From PSRF01 sp051000815 (GTDB taxonomy: Bacteria > Acidobacteriota > Blastocatellia > Pyrinomonadales > Pyrinomonadaceae), in contig JBPCNX010000039.1 in the NCBI GenBank assembly GCA_051000815.1, positions 1-64,000 of the forward strand: a stretch of 64,000 bases of DNA, given 5' to 3'. The notes below the pieces were generated by a model. That model did no database searches. It was not told where the DNA came from and worked only from the letters and a program-made list of their open reading frames with translations. The position numbers and the translations under genes are program-made. The stretch's first letter is position 1. Every line of letters begins with the position of its first letter. Positions 8,437 through 16,491 of this stretch are shown piece after piece.

Positions 8437-9216
8437 ATGACCGACGTCCCACTCATACGTGTGCTGTTGGTGGACGATGAACCGCTTGCTCGCGCGATGA
8501 TGCGGGAAATGCTTCAGGGCGATTCGCAGGTTCAAATCGTCGGAGAATCTGTTAATGGCCGCGAAGCGCTGGAAGAGATTCATACTCACGCGCCCGATCT
8601 CCTCTTCCTCGACGTTCAGATGCCTGAGCTAGGGGGCTTTGAACTTCTGGCAAGTCTGGAACAAGGACAAATTCCCTACGTCATTTTTGTCACTGCTTAC
8701 GACCAGTATGCGGTCCGCGCGTTTGAAGTTCACGCACTCGATTACCTGCTGAAGCCGTTTGATCAGGAACGCTTCAACATCTCCTGGCAGCGGGCCTGGG
8801 CGCGAATCCTGCGCGAGCGAAATGGCGGGATGGATCAACGCATTTTGGCGCTACTGGAAGATTTGAAGGCCGGTAACAAGTACCTTGAACGCCTCGTAAT
8901 CAAGGCCGGCGGGCGCATCTACTTCCTCGACACAAACGAGATCGATTGGATCGAAGCGGAGGGCAACTACGTTTCAGTCCATAGCGGAAAGAAATCCCAC
9001 CTGCTTCGTGAGACGATCAGTAGTCTGGAATCGCAACTCGATCCAAAGAAATTTGTTCGCATCCATCGCTCCTCTATCGTGCGCATCGCCAGCATTCGGG
9101 AACTTCAGCCCTGGTTTCATGGTGAATATCGCATCAACCTCGAAAACGGCACACAGCTAGCACTCTCTCGCAACTACCGAGACAAGCTGCAGGAAGCCCT
9201 CGGCAAACTTCCCTAG
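8437..9216 (+). CDS. LytTR-family response regulator
   Basis: A 259-residue transcription regulator. The receiver domain (about 5-120) has the acidic pocket VDDEPLAR, phospho-acceptor Asp59 (LFLDVQMP), the T of VTAYD and K of LLKPF. The C-terminal LytTR DNA-binding domain (about 155-255) shows IDWIEAEGNYVSVH, KKFVRIHRSSIV and LALSRNYRDKL. The ATG at 8437 is preferred over the more distal 8350 because the intervening 29 residues are unlike the family. It follows the sensor kinase by 126 bases and is probably its cognate regulator. Confidence 0.93.
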   Translation: MTDVPLIRVLLVDDEPLARAMMREMLQGDSQVQIVGESVNGREALEEIHTHAPDLLFLDVQMPELGGFELLASLEQGQIPYVIFVTAYDQYAVRAFEVHALDYLLKPFDQERFNISWQRAWARILRERNGGMDQRILALLEDLKAGNKYLERLVIKAGGRIYFLDTNEIDWIEAEGNYVSVHSGKKSHLLRETISSLESQLDPKKFVRIHRSSIVRIASIRELQPWFHGEYRINLENGTQLALSRNYRDKLQEALGKLP

Positions 9217-9459
9217 CTACGCGTTATCCCAGCCTCAAGCCCGTTAGTCACAAGAGCCTGCCTTCCCGTCATAAAAGAGATCCGACTCGCACAACTCGCG
9301 CGTATAAGTTGCTATGTCGATTCCGGGGATTTTAAGAGTCGCGTTGACCCAGGCGCACTTCTAAAAAACCTCTTCGCGTTGCTCATGCCCAAGTGCTCGC
9401 TCCCCAGCGGATCATTAGTCCGGACGAATTCTTAAGACTTTCGTTAGGAGGGACTTCCC

Positions 9460-10200
9460 ATGAGGCTACGCGACTTTTTGATCGCCGCGACGATGATGTC
9501 TTTCGCATTGACTACAGTCCTGGCTAAACCTTCGCCGGCTCTTATTCGTAGCCCTGATTCTGAATATCACTCGAGGGCTGGCGATGCGGTCGGGAGTGTG
9601 CCCCTGCCGCCCCCGGTATTGATCTCAAGAGATAAAGTGCTGGAGTCGGCCTACTACAACACCCTCGCGATTCTGAGCAGGAGCAACCGTTGTAGCGACT
9701 TCTTCGGCAGCCCCACTGCTTCGATGGACGTTTTCAACCGGTTCGTAAGCCAGGTGCGGAAAGACTACATCTCCTCATCGATTGCTATGCGAATGCATGG
9801 GCCCACTATCAGCGGACAGGACGCCCGGACCAGCACGCGATACAGGCTGTTCTCCAAAGTCTCTATCAATGCCAACGGGCCGTTCTATAAGAGGGGGGAT
9901 TCGCGCTCGGAGCGCACCGTGCTTGGCATCGGAAATTTCCGGCCAAACACCCACGAGGTTCGCGTGTTGATACTTCTGCATGAGCTCGGTCACTTAATGA
10001 AAGGGCAGGATGGGAAGTGGCTGCTGCCGGACGACGGCAGGAACGAGAGATTAAGCCTGGCCAACTCCCGAAAAATTGAAGAGGTCTGTGGGGAACAAAT
10101 CAAGGGGCTGGGCGATGGCGACGCCTTAAGGAACCTCGCCAGGTGGAATCAACCCGATGAAGAGCTTGCTCTGGATGGCAACAATCCGGTCTCCCATTGA
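9460..10200 (+). CDS. secreted protein with HELGH zinc-protease-like motif
   Basis: A 246-residue exported protein with a signal peptide (about 1-22, ending VLAK). Its middle is unrecognised; LLHELGHLMKG at about residues 172-182 is an HExxH zinc motif (His174, Glu175, His178) as in gluzincin or metzincin proteases, with a possible third ligand or Glu further on (EEVCGE). TTAGGAGGG lies just upstream of the ATG. The Fis-like gene follows 36 bases later with its own AGGAGG, so the two may be co-transcribed. The metalloprotease role is inferred from the motif alone. Confidence 0.7.
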   Translation: MRLRDFLIAATMMSFALTTVLAKPSPALIRSPDSEYHSRAGDAVGSVPLPPPVLISRDKVLESAYYNTLAILSRSNRCSDFFGSPTASMDVFNRFVSQVRKDYISSSIAMRMHGPTISGQDARTSTRYRLFSKVSINANGPFYKRGDSRSERTVLGIGNFRPNTHEVRVLILLHELGHLMKGQDGKWLLPDDGRNERLSLANSRKIEEVCGEQIKGLGDGDALRNLARWNQPDEELALDGNNPVSH

Positions 10201-10236
10201 GCGCAGGGAAAATCAATCAGGGAATAGGAGGGAAAT

Positions 10237-10632
10237 ATGAAAACGACAGTTTGGGAGAGCGAGGGATTAGAGCTAAGCGCCGCGCCGCATGAAGGGAAGG
10301 AGGAATTGGTAACCGTCCCTAACAGCCTCACGAATCTGAAGAAACTGACTCTCCGGCTTCTTCGTGAGGTGCAGTGCATCGGCGAGGTTCAAACAATCAG
10401 TTTTGAAAACGGTGTCGACTTCTATGATGAAGTCAGTCGTTTCGAGATCGCCCTCATCAAGCGCGCATTGCTGCAGACAGCGGGGCATCAAGGGCGTGCG
10501 GCGAGACTATTGAACTTAAAAGGAACAACGCTGAATTCAAAAATCAAGCACTATGGAATAAGCCTGAACGGTTTTGCCGGCGGTTATCCGTTTTTGGAAA
10601 CAAGCGATCACGAAACTCGCCAACATGCGTGA
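10237..10632 (+). CDS. Fis-type helix-turn-helix protein
   Basis: A 131-residue protein whose C-terminal half matches the Fis/NtrC-type DNA-binding helix-turn-helix: FEIALIKRALLQTAGHQ, then RAARLLNLKGTTLNSKIKHYGI at about residues 70-110. The N-terminal 60 residues are unrecognised. There is no AAA+ or receiver domain, so it is a stand-alone DNA-binding protein, not a sigma-54 activator. A hairpin terminator follows at 10663. Confidence 0.75.
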   Translation: MKTTVWESEGLELSAAPHEGKEELVTVPNSLTNLKKLTLRLLREVQCIGEVQTISFENGVDFYDEVSRFEIALIKRALLQTAGHQGRAARLLNLKGTTLNSKIKHYGISLNGFAGGYPFLETSDHETRQHA

Positions 10633-10662
10633 GACTTGGATCTGAACCGGCCCCCTCATTCA

Positions 10663-10693
10663 CCCAGTCCGCCACTTGTTCAAGCGGGCTGGG
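10663..10693 (+). terminator. probable terminator of the Fis-like gene
   Basis: CCCAGTCCGC pairs with GCGGGCTGGG (one G-U) around an 11-base loop, followed by a T-rich stretch TAATTTCGTTTT. It lies 30 bases after the stop codon. Confidence 0.6.
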
Positions 10694-10799
10694 TAATTTC
10701 GTTTTCAGAGTACTGGGCGCAGTTTTTGCTGCTTGCACAAAAAAAACCTCGATATGTTGCGTGAGGGCTGCCCATAGAGTTGGCGTGTTTACGCGCCAT

Positions 10800-10990
10800 C
10801 CCGCAGGGCTAATAGGCCAGCCGTTCTACGGCTGGTTCACCATCGCGAGGGTGTCCTTGAGGCCGCTACAGCGGCCTTTCCTGTCCTGACAAGGCCGTTT
10901 GAAACGGCCTAAGGACCGATCGTTGCGGCACCCAACCAGCCGTAAAACGGCTGGCCTAACAGCCCTGCGGGCTTGCCTCGTGAACGAGGC
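10800..10990. repeat. hairpin-array repeat family B, copy 1 (divergent)
   Basis: A run of short distinct hairpins: GGCCAGCCGTTCTACGGCTGG, AGGCCGCTACAGCGGCCT, AAGGCCGTTTGAAACGGCCT, CCAGCCGTAAAACGGCTGG, GCCCTGCGGGC, GCCTCGTGAACGAGGC. The last three correspond in order to the end of copies 2 and 3. Confidence 0.75.
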
Positions 10991-11321
10991 ATATCACCAT
11001 TACAGAGCCTCACCTCACCGCCTGATCCCTACGAAAAACTGCAGAAACCCGCAGCGACAAACAGACTCTCTCGTCAGCAATATCCACGAACAGCAATTTG
11101 ATCTCCGCCTGATCCAAATCTCGCAATATGAGTTTTGGCGACTGTGCGCCGAGTGGGACGAGGCGGGTGATGAGGCGGCCTCTCGGGAGTGTGAGCCAGA
11201 AGGCACGATCGTTGCACCTTCTGAACCGTGCCAACTCCCCGTTGCATCGTTGGCCATCCGAGTTCCTGGAATCTTGAACTACCCGAAGGGGCCGAGGAAC
11301 GGCTTAACGATATATGAGTTT

Positions 11322-11387
11322 GAAGCTGCCGAATGATCGCGTGGAAAAAGGATCTTTTAACGCACTCCACGATCAGACGGCAGCTTC
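11322..11387 (+). promoter_or_regulatory. long hairpin in the leader of the Oar-like receptor gene
   Basis: GAAGCTGCCG-TGATCG-TGGA pairs with TCCA-CGATCA-CGGCAGCTTC, about 20 paired bases with two small internal loops and a loop containing GGATC. It ends 37 bases before the ATG at 11425. It may be a terminator of upstream transcription or a leader control element; no T-tract follows. Confidence 0.5.
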
Positions 11388-11424
11388 ATTTCAGGGACAA
11401 GCGGTTCAAGAGAGGAAATTGATT

Positions 11425-14400
11425 ATGATTAAGACGAAACAAGGAAAAAACGCCACTCGTGGCGGATTACGGTTGTTGTCAGTCGTCTTTGCACTGGCAT
11501 TGACGGTTGCCACAACGCTGGCCCAAAGCGCGACCGGCGAAATCGTCGGGAAGGTAACGGACCCGAACGGGGCAGTCGTCGCAGGCGCAGTTGTCAGCGT
11601 GAAATCAGTGGACACTGGGCGCGAAGTGACTGCGACCTCTGACGAACAGGGTGGCTATACCATCACTTCGCTACAACCCGGGGTCTATGAACTCAGCGTG
11701 CAGGGTGGCAATTTCAAGCCCAGCAACCAACGAGTCCAGGTGACTATCGGATCAAAGGTATCTGTTGACACACAACTGGCCCTGACTGAAGTCACAGGCG
11801 AGACCGTCAGCGTAATCGCGAGCGATGGAGTCGAAGTTAATACCCAAACGGCGGAAGTTTCCAACATCGTTACGGGTACGCAAATTCGCGAGCTGCCAAC
11901 TCTGACAAGAAACCCGTACGACCTGATCGGAATTGCGAACAACGTCTCCAATGACGATCCCGGTCCGGCAGTTCCAGGCGTCGGCGTTTCGGGTCGTGGC
12001 GCGGGTTATAATATCAACGGCCAGCGCGCGGCCAGCACGAACGTGCTACTTGACGGTGTTGATAATAACAACGTCTACTATGCCGCCCTGGGCCAGAACA
12101 TTCCCCTGGACGCTGTGGGCGAGTTTCGAGTCGTCACCAGTAACTTTTCAGCTGAATATGGACGCGCATCTGGCGGCATCATAAACGTGCTGACGCGAGG
12201 TGGCTCCAACTCTTTTCATGGATCGGTTTTCGAGTTCAATCGTATTTCTCGTTTGGCCTCGAATGGATTCAACAATAATGCCAACGGTGTTGCCCGCGGA
12301 GTTTTCACACGCAACCAGTTTGGCTACACGATTGGCGGCCCTGCCATCAAGGACAAGCTGTTCTTCTTTAACAGCACTGAATGGACCCGCGTTCGGAGCA
12401 CCGGAGAAGTATTGTCAGTGGTGCCGACCTCAGCATTGATCAATGCTTCCGCGGCTTCCACGCGCAACTTCTTCACCGCTCATTCGTTGCAGAGCACACC
12501 CACCGGGACCTCCTTTACGGTGGGGCAGCTCGTTGACACTTTCAACCTTCCGGCTGGCAACGCGTTCGCGGCACTAGATCCGAATCTTCGAGCTTTTGAA
12601 CTCGTCAGATTCACCGAACCGACCAACCTCGGCGGTGGAGTCCCGCAAAACACCTATTCGATGGCCTTGCGAGTGGACTTCAACTTGAGTCGCGACACCC
12701 TAATCTATGGGCGCTTTGCTCGAGAGAGTAAGCTTTTCCCCAACGGCAGCTCGGCGTTCAGTCCGTACGTCGGGTTCGATACACCCGCCACCAACCTGAA
12801 CAACAACTTCCTGGTTTCCCTGACACACACGTTTTCACCGAAGCTTGTGTCCGAAACCAAGCTTGCTTTCAATCGGTTGAACGGGAGCCAGCCATACGGC
12901 GCTCAACCTATTGCCCCAGGTCTCTTCATGTTTCCTGGCGCCACGGGAACGATCGGCGGACAAGCGATCGCATTTCCGGGTTACTGGCCATATAACGCGG
13001 CAAGCTCGCCTGCGGGATTCGGTGGGCCTCAGAACCTGGGGCAGGTGTATGAGGATTTGAGCTATACACTGGGTCGTCACCAACTCAAGTTTGGCGGCCA
13101 GGTCGTCTACATCCAGGACACCCACACCTTCGGGGCTTACGAGAATGCAGTTCAGAGTCTCGGTGCTCAGGGCAACTATGCCCAGGCGCTGGGTAATCTT
13201 GTCACCGGCAATATCAATCAGTTTCAGGCGGCTGTATTTCCGCAGGGAAAATTCCCGGGGCAGAATGTGAATTTGCCTGTCGGTCCGCCGGACTTTACGC
13301 GTAGCAATCGCTACAACGAATGGGCGGCTTACCTGAATGATTCGTTCCGCGTCAGACCCAACCTGGTTCTGAACCTGGGACTGCGCTACGAATATTACGG
13401 TGTGCAGAAAAACAAGAATCCGGAATTGGATTCCAACTTCTATTTCGGGTCGGGAGCTACTTTGCAGGAACGAATCCGAAATGGCAGCGTTCAGCTCGCT
13501 CAAGACAGCCCGGTGGGCGGTCTTTGGAAACCGGACAAAAACAATTTCGCGCCACGCGTAGGTTTTGCCTGGGACATCTTCGGCGACGGTAAGACGAGTC
13601 TCCGGGGCGGTTATGGGTTGGCTTACGAGCGCAACTTTGGCAACGTGACGTTCAACGTGATTCAGAATCCGCCGAACTATGCGGTTCTGTCTCTATTCAA
13701 CAATGCCGACGTGACCGATCTGCAGATCACTACAAACAATGCAGGACCCCTGGCCGGCACATCGCCGCCCACCAAGGTTCTGCCGATCACCAGCTTGCGT
13801 CACGTGCGGGAAGACATAGTCAATGCCTATGCCCATTTCTTCAGTCTCGCGTTCCAACGTGAACTCGGACGAGGCAATGTGTTGTCTGTGGAGTATTCGG
13901 GATCACGCGGTGAGAGTCTCTATTCGATCTCGCCTCTGAACATCCAGGGTGCAGGAGCTTTCTATCAGGGAGACGCAAATCCCAATTCACGGCTCAACAA
14001 CCAGTACTCCAACATCAACACTCGCGGCAACGAAGGCTACTCTCGTTACAACGCGCTGATCCTGGCGCTGGACGGCACCAGGTTCCGCAATACAGGAATG
14101 CAGTTCACGGCTCATTACACGTTCGCCAAGGCGAACGACAACCTGAGCTCAACATTTAGTGAAGGAGCATTCAATAGCAACCTGGGGCTGACGAATCCGT
14201 ACGACCCGAGTTTCGACTATGGTCCGGCAGACTTCGACGTCAGGCATCGTTTTGTGGGCAGCTTGATCTGGACGATACCCTTCGCCAGGAACAAGACCGG
14301 TTTCGCAAAAGCCTTGCTTGATGGTTGGACGATTACGGGCATTTTCAACGCCCGTACTGGTACTCCGTTTACGATCTTTGATGGAACCAACGCGAACCTG

Positions 14401-14820
14401 TCCAGTCCGCGTCTGGTGGCGAACGGTCCGCTCACCGTGAATGTCACTGACACTGGCAATGCAAACTTCTTCAACTACATTGACCTCACTGGTCAACCGG
14501 TTGGAGCGTTTGGCAATGCGGTCTGCGGTGGCTGCTCGGACTTTGGTCCGTATCCGGCCGGGATGACGACACGTAATCAGTTTCGTGGTCCTGGCTATTG
14601 GAACCTCGACGCCGGGGTTTCCAGGAACATTAGAATAGGTGAGAGGTATACCCTGCAGCTTCGGGGTGAACTTTTCAATGCGCTTAATCATGCAAATCTT
14701 TACATCGCTCCCGGCACTCAGGACGTCACCAGCGGGTTCGTCGGAGGCCTTAAAGGCGTCACTCCCAACGGCAACATCGAGCGCCGAAATGTGCAACTGG
14801 CAGTGAAGTTCATCTTCTAG
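11425..14820 (+). CDS. Oar-like TonB-dependent receptor with carboxypeptidase-regulatory domain
   Basis: A 1131-residue outer-membrane protein. Signal peptide about 1-33 (ends TTLAQ), then a carboxypeptidase-regulatory-like beta-sandwich (about 35-115: GEIVGKVTDPNGAVVAGA ... SLQPGVYELSV), a plug domain with NINGQRAASTNVLLDGVDNN and EYGRASGGIINVLTRGG (about 200-260), and a long beta-barrel ending in the aromatic outer-membrane signature VKFIF. The start at 11425 is chosen over 11314 because it begins the signal peptide and has AGAGG upstream. Such receptors are multiplied in acidobacteria and are thought to take up oligosaccharides or other large ligands; the ligand is unknown. A strong terminator follows. 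Confidence 0.93.
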   Translation: MIKTKQGKNATRGGLRLLSVVFALALTVATTLAQSATGEIVGKVTDPNGAVVAGAVVSVKSVDTGREVTATSDEQGGYTITSLQPGVYELSVQGGNFKPSNQRVQVTIGSKVSVDTQLALTEVTGETVSVIASDGVEVNTQTAEVSNIVTGTQIRELPTLTRNPYDLIGIANNVSNDDPGPAVPGVGVSGRGAGYNINGQRAASTNVLLDGVDNNNVYYAALGQNIPLDAVGEFRVVTSNFSAEYGRASGGIINVLTRGGSNSFHGSVFEFNRISRLASNGFNNNANGVARGVFTRNQFGYTIGGPAIKDKLFFFNSTEWTRVRSTGEVLSVVPTSALINASAASTRNFFTAHSLQSTPTGTSFTVGQLVDTFNLPAGNAFAALDPNLRAFELVRFTEPTNLGGGVPQNTYSMALRVDFNLSRDTLIYGRFARESKLFPNGSSAFSPYVGFDTPATNLNNNFLVSLTHTFSPKLVSETKLAFNRLNGSQPYGAQPIAPGLFMFPGATGTIGGQAIAFPGYWPYNAASSPAGFGGPQNLGQVYEDLSYTLGRHQLKFGGQVVYIQDTHTFGAYENAVQSLGAQGNYAQALGNLVTGNINQFQAAVFPQGKFPGQNVNLPVGPPDFTRSNRYNEWAAYLNDSFRVRPNLVLNLGLRYEYYGVQKNKNPELDSNFYFGSGATLQERIRNGSVQLAQDSPVGGLWKPDKNNFAPRVGFAWDIFGDGKTSLRGGYGLAYERNFGNVTFNVIQNPPNYAVLSLFNNADVTDLQITTNNAGPLAGTSPPTKVLPITSLRHVREDIVNAYAHFFSLAFQRELGRGNVLSVEYSGSRGESLYSISPLNIQGAGAFYQGDANPNSRLNNQYSNINTRGNEGYSRYNALILALDGTRFRNTGMQFTAHYTFAKANDNLSSTFSEGAFNSNLGLTNPYDPSFDYGPADFDVRHRFVGSLIWTIPFARNKTGFAKALLDGWTITGIFNARTGTPFTIFDGTNANLSSPRLVANGPLTVNVTDTGNANFFNYIDLTGQPVGAFGNAVCGGCSDFGPYPAGMTTRNQFRGPGYWNLDAGVSRNIRIGERYTLQLRGELFNALNHANLYIAPGTQDVTSGFVGGLKGVTPNGNIERRNVQLAVKFIF

Positions 14821-14874
14821 CTAGACAGGCGTAGGGATTGCATAACAGGCTTGCTGTAAGGCGCAGCCATTACG

Positions 14875-14909
14875 AAAGAGGGGAGCAGCGTAAGCTGTTC
14901 CCTCTTTTT
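14875..14909 (+). terminator. rho-independent terminator of the Oar-like receptor gene
   Basis: AAAGAGGGGAGCAGC and GCTGTTCCCTCTTTTT form a long stem with a GTAA loop, ending in five T. It is 54 bases after the stop. Confidence 0.85.
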
Positions 14910-14958
14910 AGTTACAACGATGTATCTTGAAATATTTGGCCTTCGGTAAGCTCGGAGT

Positions 14959-15185
14959 TTGCCCGATTCAGCGGGCTAGCCCGAAGGGAAATGAGGCCAG
15001 CGCTTGTAGCGCTGGTTAGATCGCCTCAAGGATCTGATGAGGGCGCTTTAGCGTGCTTACATCATCGCGTCGGAAATAATCAGGGAAGGCCGTTTTAAAC
15101 GGCCTCGCGAAATATTTTGCAGCAATTAACCAGCCGTAAAACGGCTGGCCTAAACGCCCTGCGGGCTGGCCGCATGAATGCGGCA
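14959..15185. repeat. hairpin-array repeat family B, copy 2
   Basis: About 227 bases composed of successive small hairpins: GCCCGATTCAGCGGGC, CCAGCGCTTGTAGCGCTGG, GGCGCTTTAGCGTGC, AAGGCCGTTTTAAACGGCCT, CCAGCCGTAAAACGGCTGG, GCCCTGCGGGC, GCCGCATGAATGCGGC. Colinear with copy 3 at 18878. Together with the terminator and the heptamer array it fills the gap between two genes. Confidence 0.85.
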
Positions 15186-15211
15186 CAGGGAGCCCAGCAA
15201 ATGGCGTTCGT

Positions 15212-15246
15212 CCGCTCCCTGCTCACTGCTCACTGCTCACTGTTAA
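15212..15246. repeat. heptamer tandem array (CTGCTCA type), 5 units
   Basis: CCGCTCC, three exact CTGCTCA units and CTGTTAA. The minus-strand CPBP gene runs into it: its last codons (for V-S-S-E-Q) and its TGA stop are made of the repeat. Confidence 0.85.
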
Positions 15247-16224
15247 TGTTTCAGGCACAGTGTGGGGTTCGACGTTGAGAGGTGGTGTCAACGGGTTTTC
15301 GTGTGAGGTCAATTTCTTCAGGTCTTCTGTTGCGGAAACTAGACCTGTGCGCCAGATGAATATTGTCGAAACAACGAGTGCCACGGTGCAGGCTATGCCA
15401 CCTTCGATGCCATACGCCGCGCCGGTAAGCCACGGCGGTCCCAGGTCCGTTCCCACAAGCAACGGATTGGGCGCCACTCTAGTAATTCCGCTGACAGGCA
15501 AACCAAACAAACCTCCCAGCGCCCAGTTCCATGCCCAGTGCACACCCAGGGGAAACCAAAGGCTGCGCGTGCGTAGATAAGCAACTGCCAGCCAGACACC
15601 GGCGAGCGTTGTGTTGGCAAAAGCCAGGATGCTTCCCGCGTTTGGGTTCTTCAAATGGACGGCAGCGAATGGAACCGACGTCAGTAAAATTCCCAACCAG
15701 ACGAGTCTCGCTCGCGTGAGAGTCTGCAGCGGGTAGCCGCGAAACAGTGCCTCCTCAGCCAGAGCAGCTACGAAGAAAAGCGCGGCCGACAATAGGAGCG
15801 TATTCGCAACTCTTGAGACTCCACTCGATGATAATGAAAAACTGAGCCCACCTCCCACAAAGGCGACGGCGGTGGCGAGCGCGAGAGACGCCACACCGAT
15901 CGCCGCACCGATGAGCAAATCGCGCAGCCACTTCGAATGCAAGGTCAACCCCAGACTGCGCCAGGGTAAACCTTCAAGTACACGCGCGCAGGTGTAACCG
16001 GCTGCCAGAGATGAGACGAGAACGATGAAACGGAATACAAGATCTTCAACATGTTCGGGCGGAGTCATGTTTGGCGCGAGGTAGATGAGCGACCCGTAGA
16101 TCAGGCGCCCGGCACTCGCGATGAAGAACGTCAGAACGATGTAGACGCCGATGAATAGAACTAGTCGCCAGCCGCTGCGCAGGCGGCCGGCGCTGTTGAA
16201 GAAGAGCTTTTGCAGAAGTGCCAT
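15223..16224 (-). CDS. CPBP-family intramembrane glutamic endopeptidase
   Basis: A 333-residue polytopic membrane protein with about eight hydrophobic helices. The Abi/CPBP motifs are present: EEALFRGY (motif 1, two catalytic-type glutamates), FAAVHL (motif 2) and HWAWN (motif 3). Family members cleave or process membrane proteins and prenylated peptides; the substrate here is unknown. The ATG at 16224 is taken as the start since the frame upstream (to 16509) is just translated heptamer repeat. The last residues and the stop codon come from a CTGCTCA array. Divergent from the NtrY-like kinase. Confidence 0.9.
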   Translation of the reverse strand: MALLQKLFFNSAGRLRSGWRLVLFIGVYIVLTFFIASAGRLIYGSLIYLAPNMTPPEHVEDLVFRFIVLVSSLAAGYTCARVLEGLPWRSLGLTLHSKWLRDLLIGAAIGVASLALATAVAFVGGGLSFSLSSSGVSRVANTLLLSAALFFVAALAEEALFRGYPLQTLTRARLVWLGILLTSVPFAAVHLKNPNAGSILAFANTTLAGVWLAVAYLRTRSLWFPLGVHWAWNWALGGLFGLPVSGITRVAPNPLLVGTDLGPPWLTGAAYGIEGGIACTVALVVSTIFIWRTGLVSATEDLKKLTSHENPLTPPLNVEPHTVPETLTVSSEQ

Positions 16225-16249
16225 ATGGTTCGGGCAATTGTAACTGACG

Positions 16250-16284
16250 AAGTCCAAAGTCCAAGGTCCAAAGTCCAAGGTCTG
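16250..16284. repeat. heptamer tandem array (AAGTCCA type), 5 units
   Basis: AAGTCCA, AAGTCCA, AGGTCCA, AAGTCCA, AGGTCTG in exact phase, 25 bases upstream of the CPBP start. It is complementary to the GGACTTT array at 16355, so the pair could form a stem. Confidence 0.85.
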
Positions 16285-16354
16285 TGCTGCCAATGGGGTC
16301 TTCTCATGATTGGTCAAGAACCCGCTGAGGAGTGTCTGAAGAGTTTTCGCGCGC

Positions 16355-16461
16355 GGACTTTGGGCCTTGGACTTTGGAGGTTGGACCGAAGCTCTGTGGC
16401 CGTTGGACTTTGGAGGTTGGACCGAAGCTCTGTGGCCGTTGGACTCTGGACGTTGGACGCG
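16355..16461. repeat. heptamer array (GGACTTT type) with a 36-bp direct duplication
   Basis: Units GGACTTT, GGGCCTT, GGACTTT, GGAGGTT, then a 36-base block containing GGACCGAAGCTCTGTGGCC repeated twice in tandem, then GGACTCT, GGACGTT. It lies just before the NtrY start at 16492 and is inverted relative to the array at 16250. Confidence 0.85.
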
Positions 16462-16491
16462 GTTCCTTGTGCTAAACTTTGGCCCGGTTTT

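Larger units (their letters stand above)
10633..11424. other. gene-free stretch before the Oar-like receptor
   Basis: Holds a terminator (10663), repeat family B copy 1 (10800-10990) and a long hairpin (11322-11387). An open frame at 10899-11336 starts inside the repeat and resembles nothing known, so I do not call it. The stretch 11000-11321 shows nothing further that I can support. Confidence 0.5.

Noticed and set aside
10899..11336. 145-codon open frame before the Oar-like receptor
   Set aside because: Begins inside hairpin repeat family B and its remainder resembles nothing known; treated as leader DNA.
12835..13503. 222-codon minus-strand frame inside the Oar-like receptor
   Set aside because: Shadow frame of a long, clearly coding gene.
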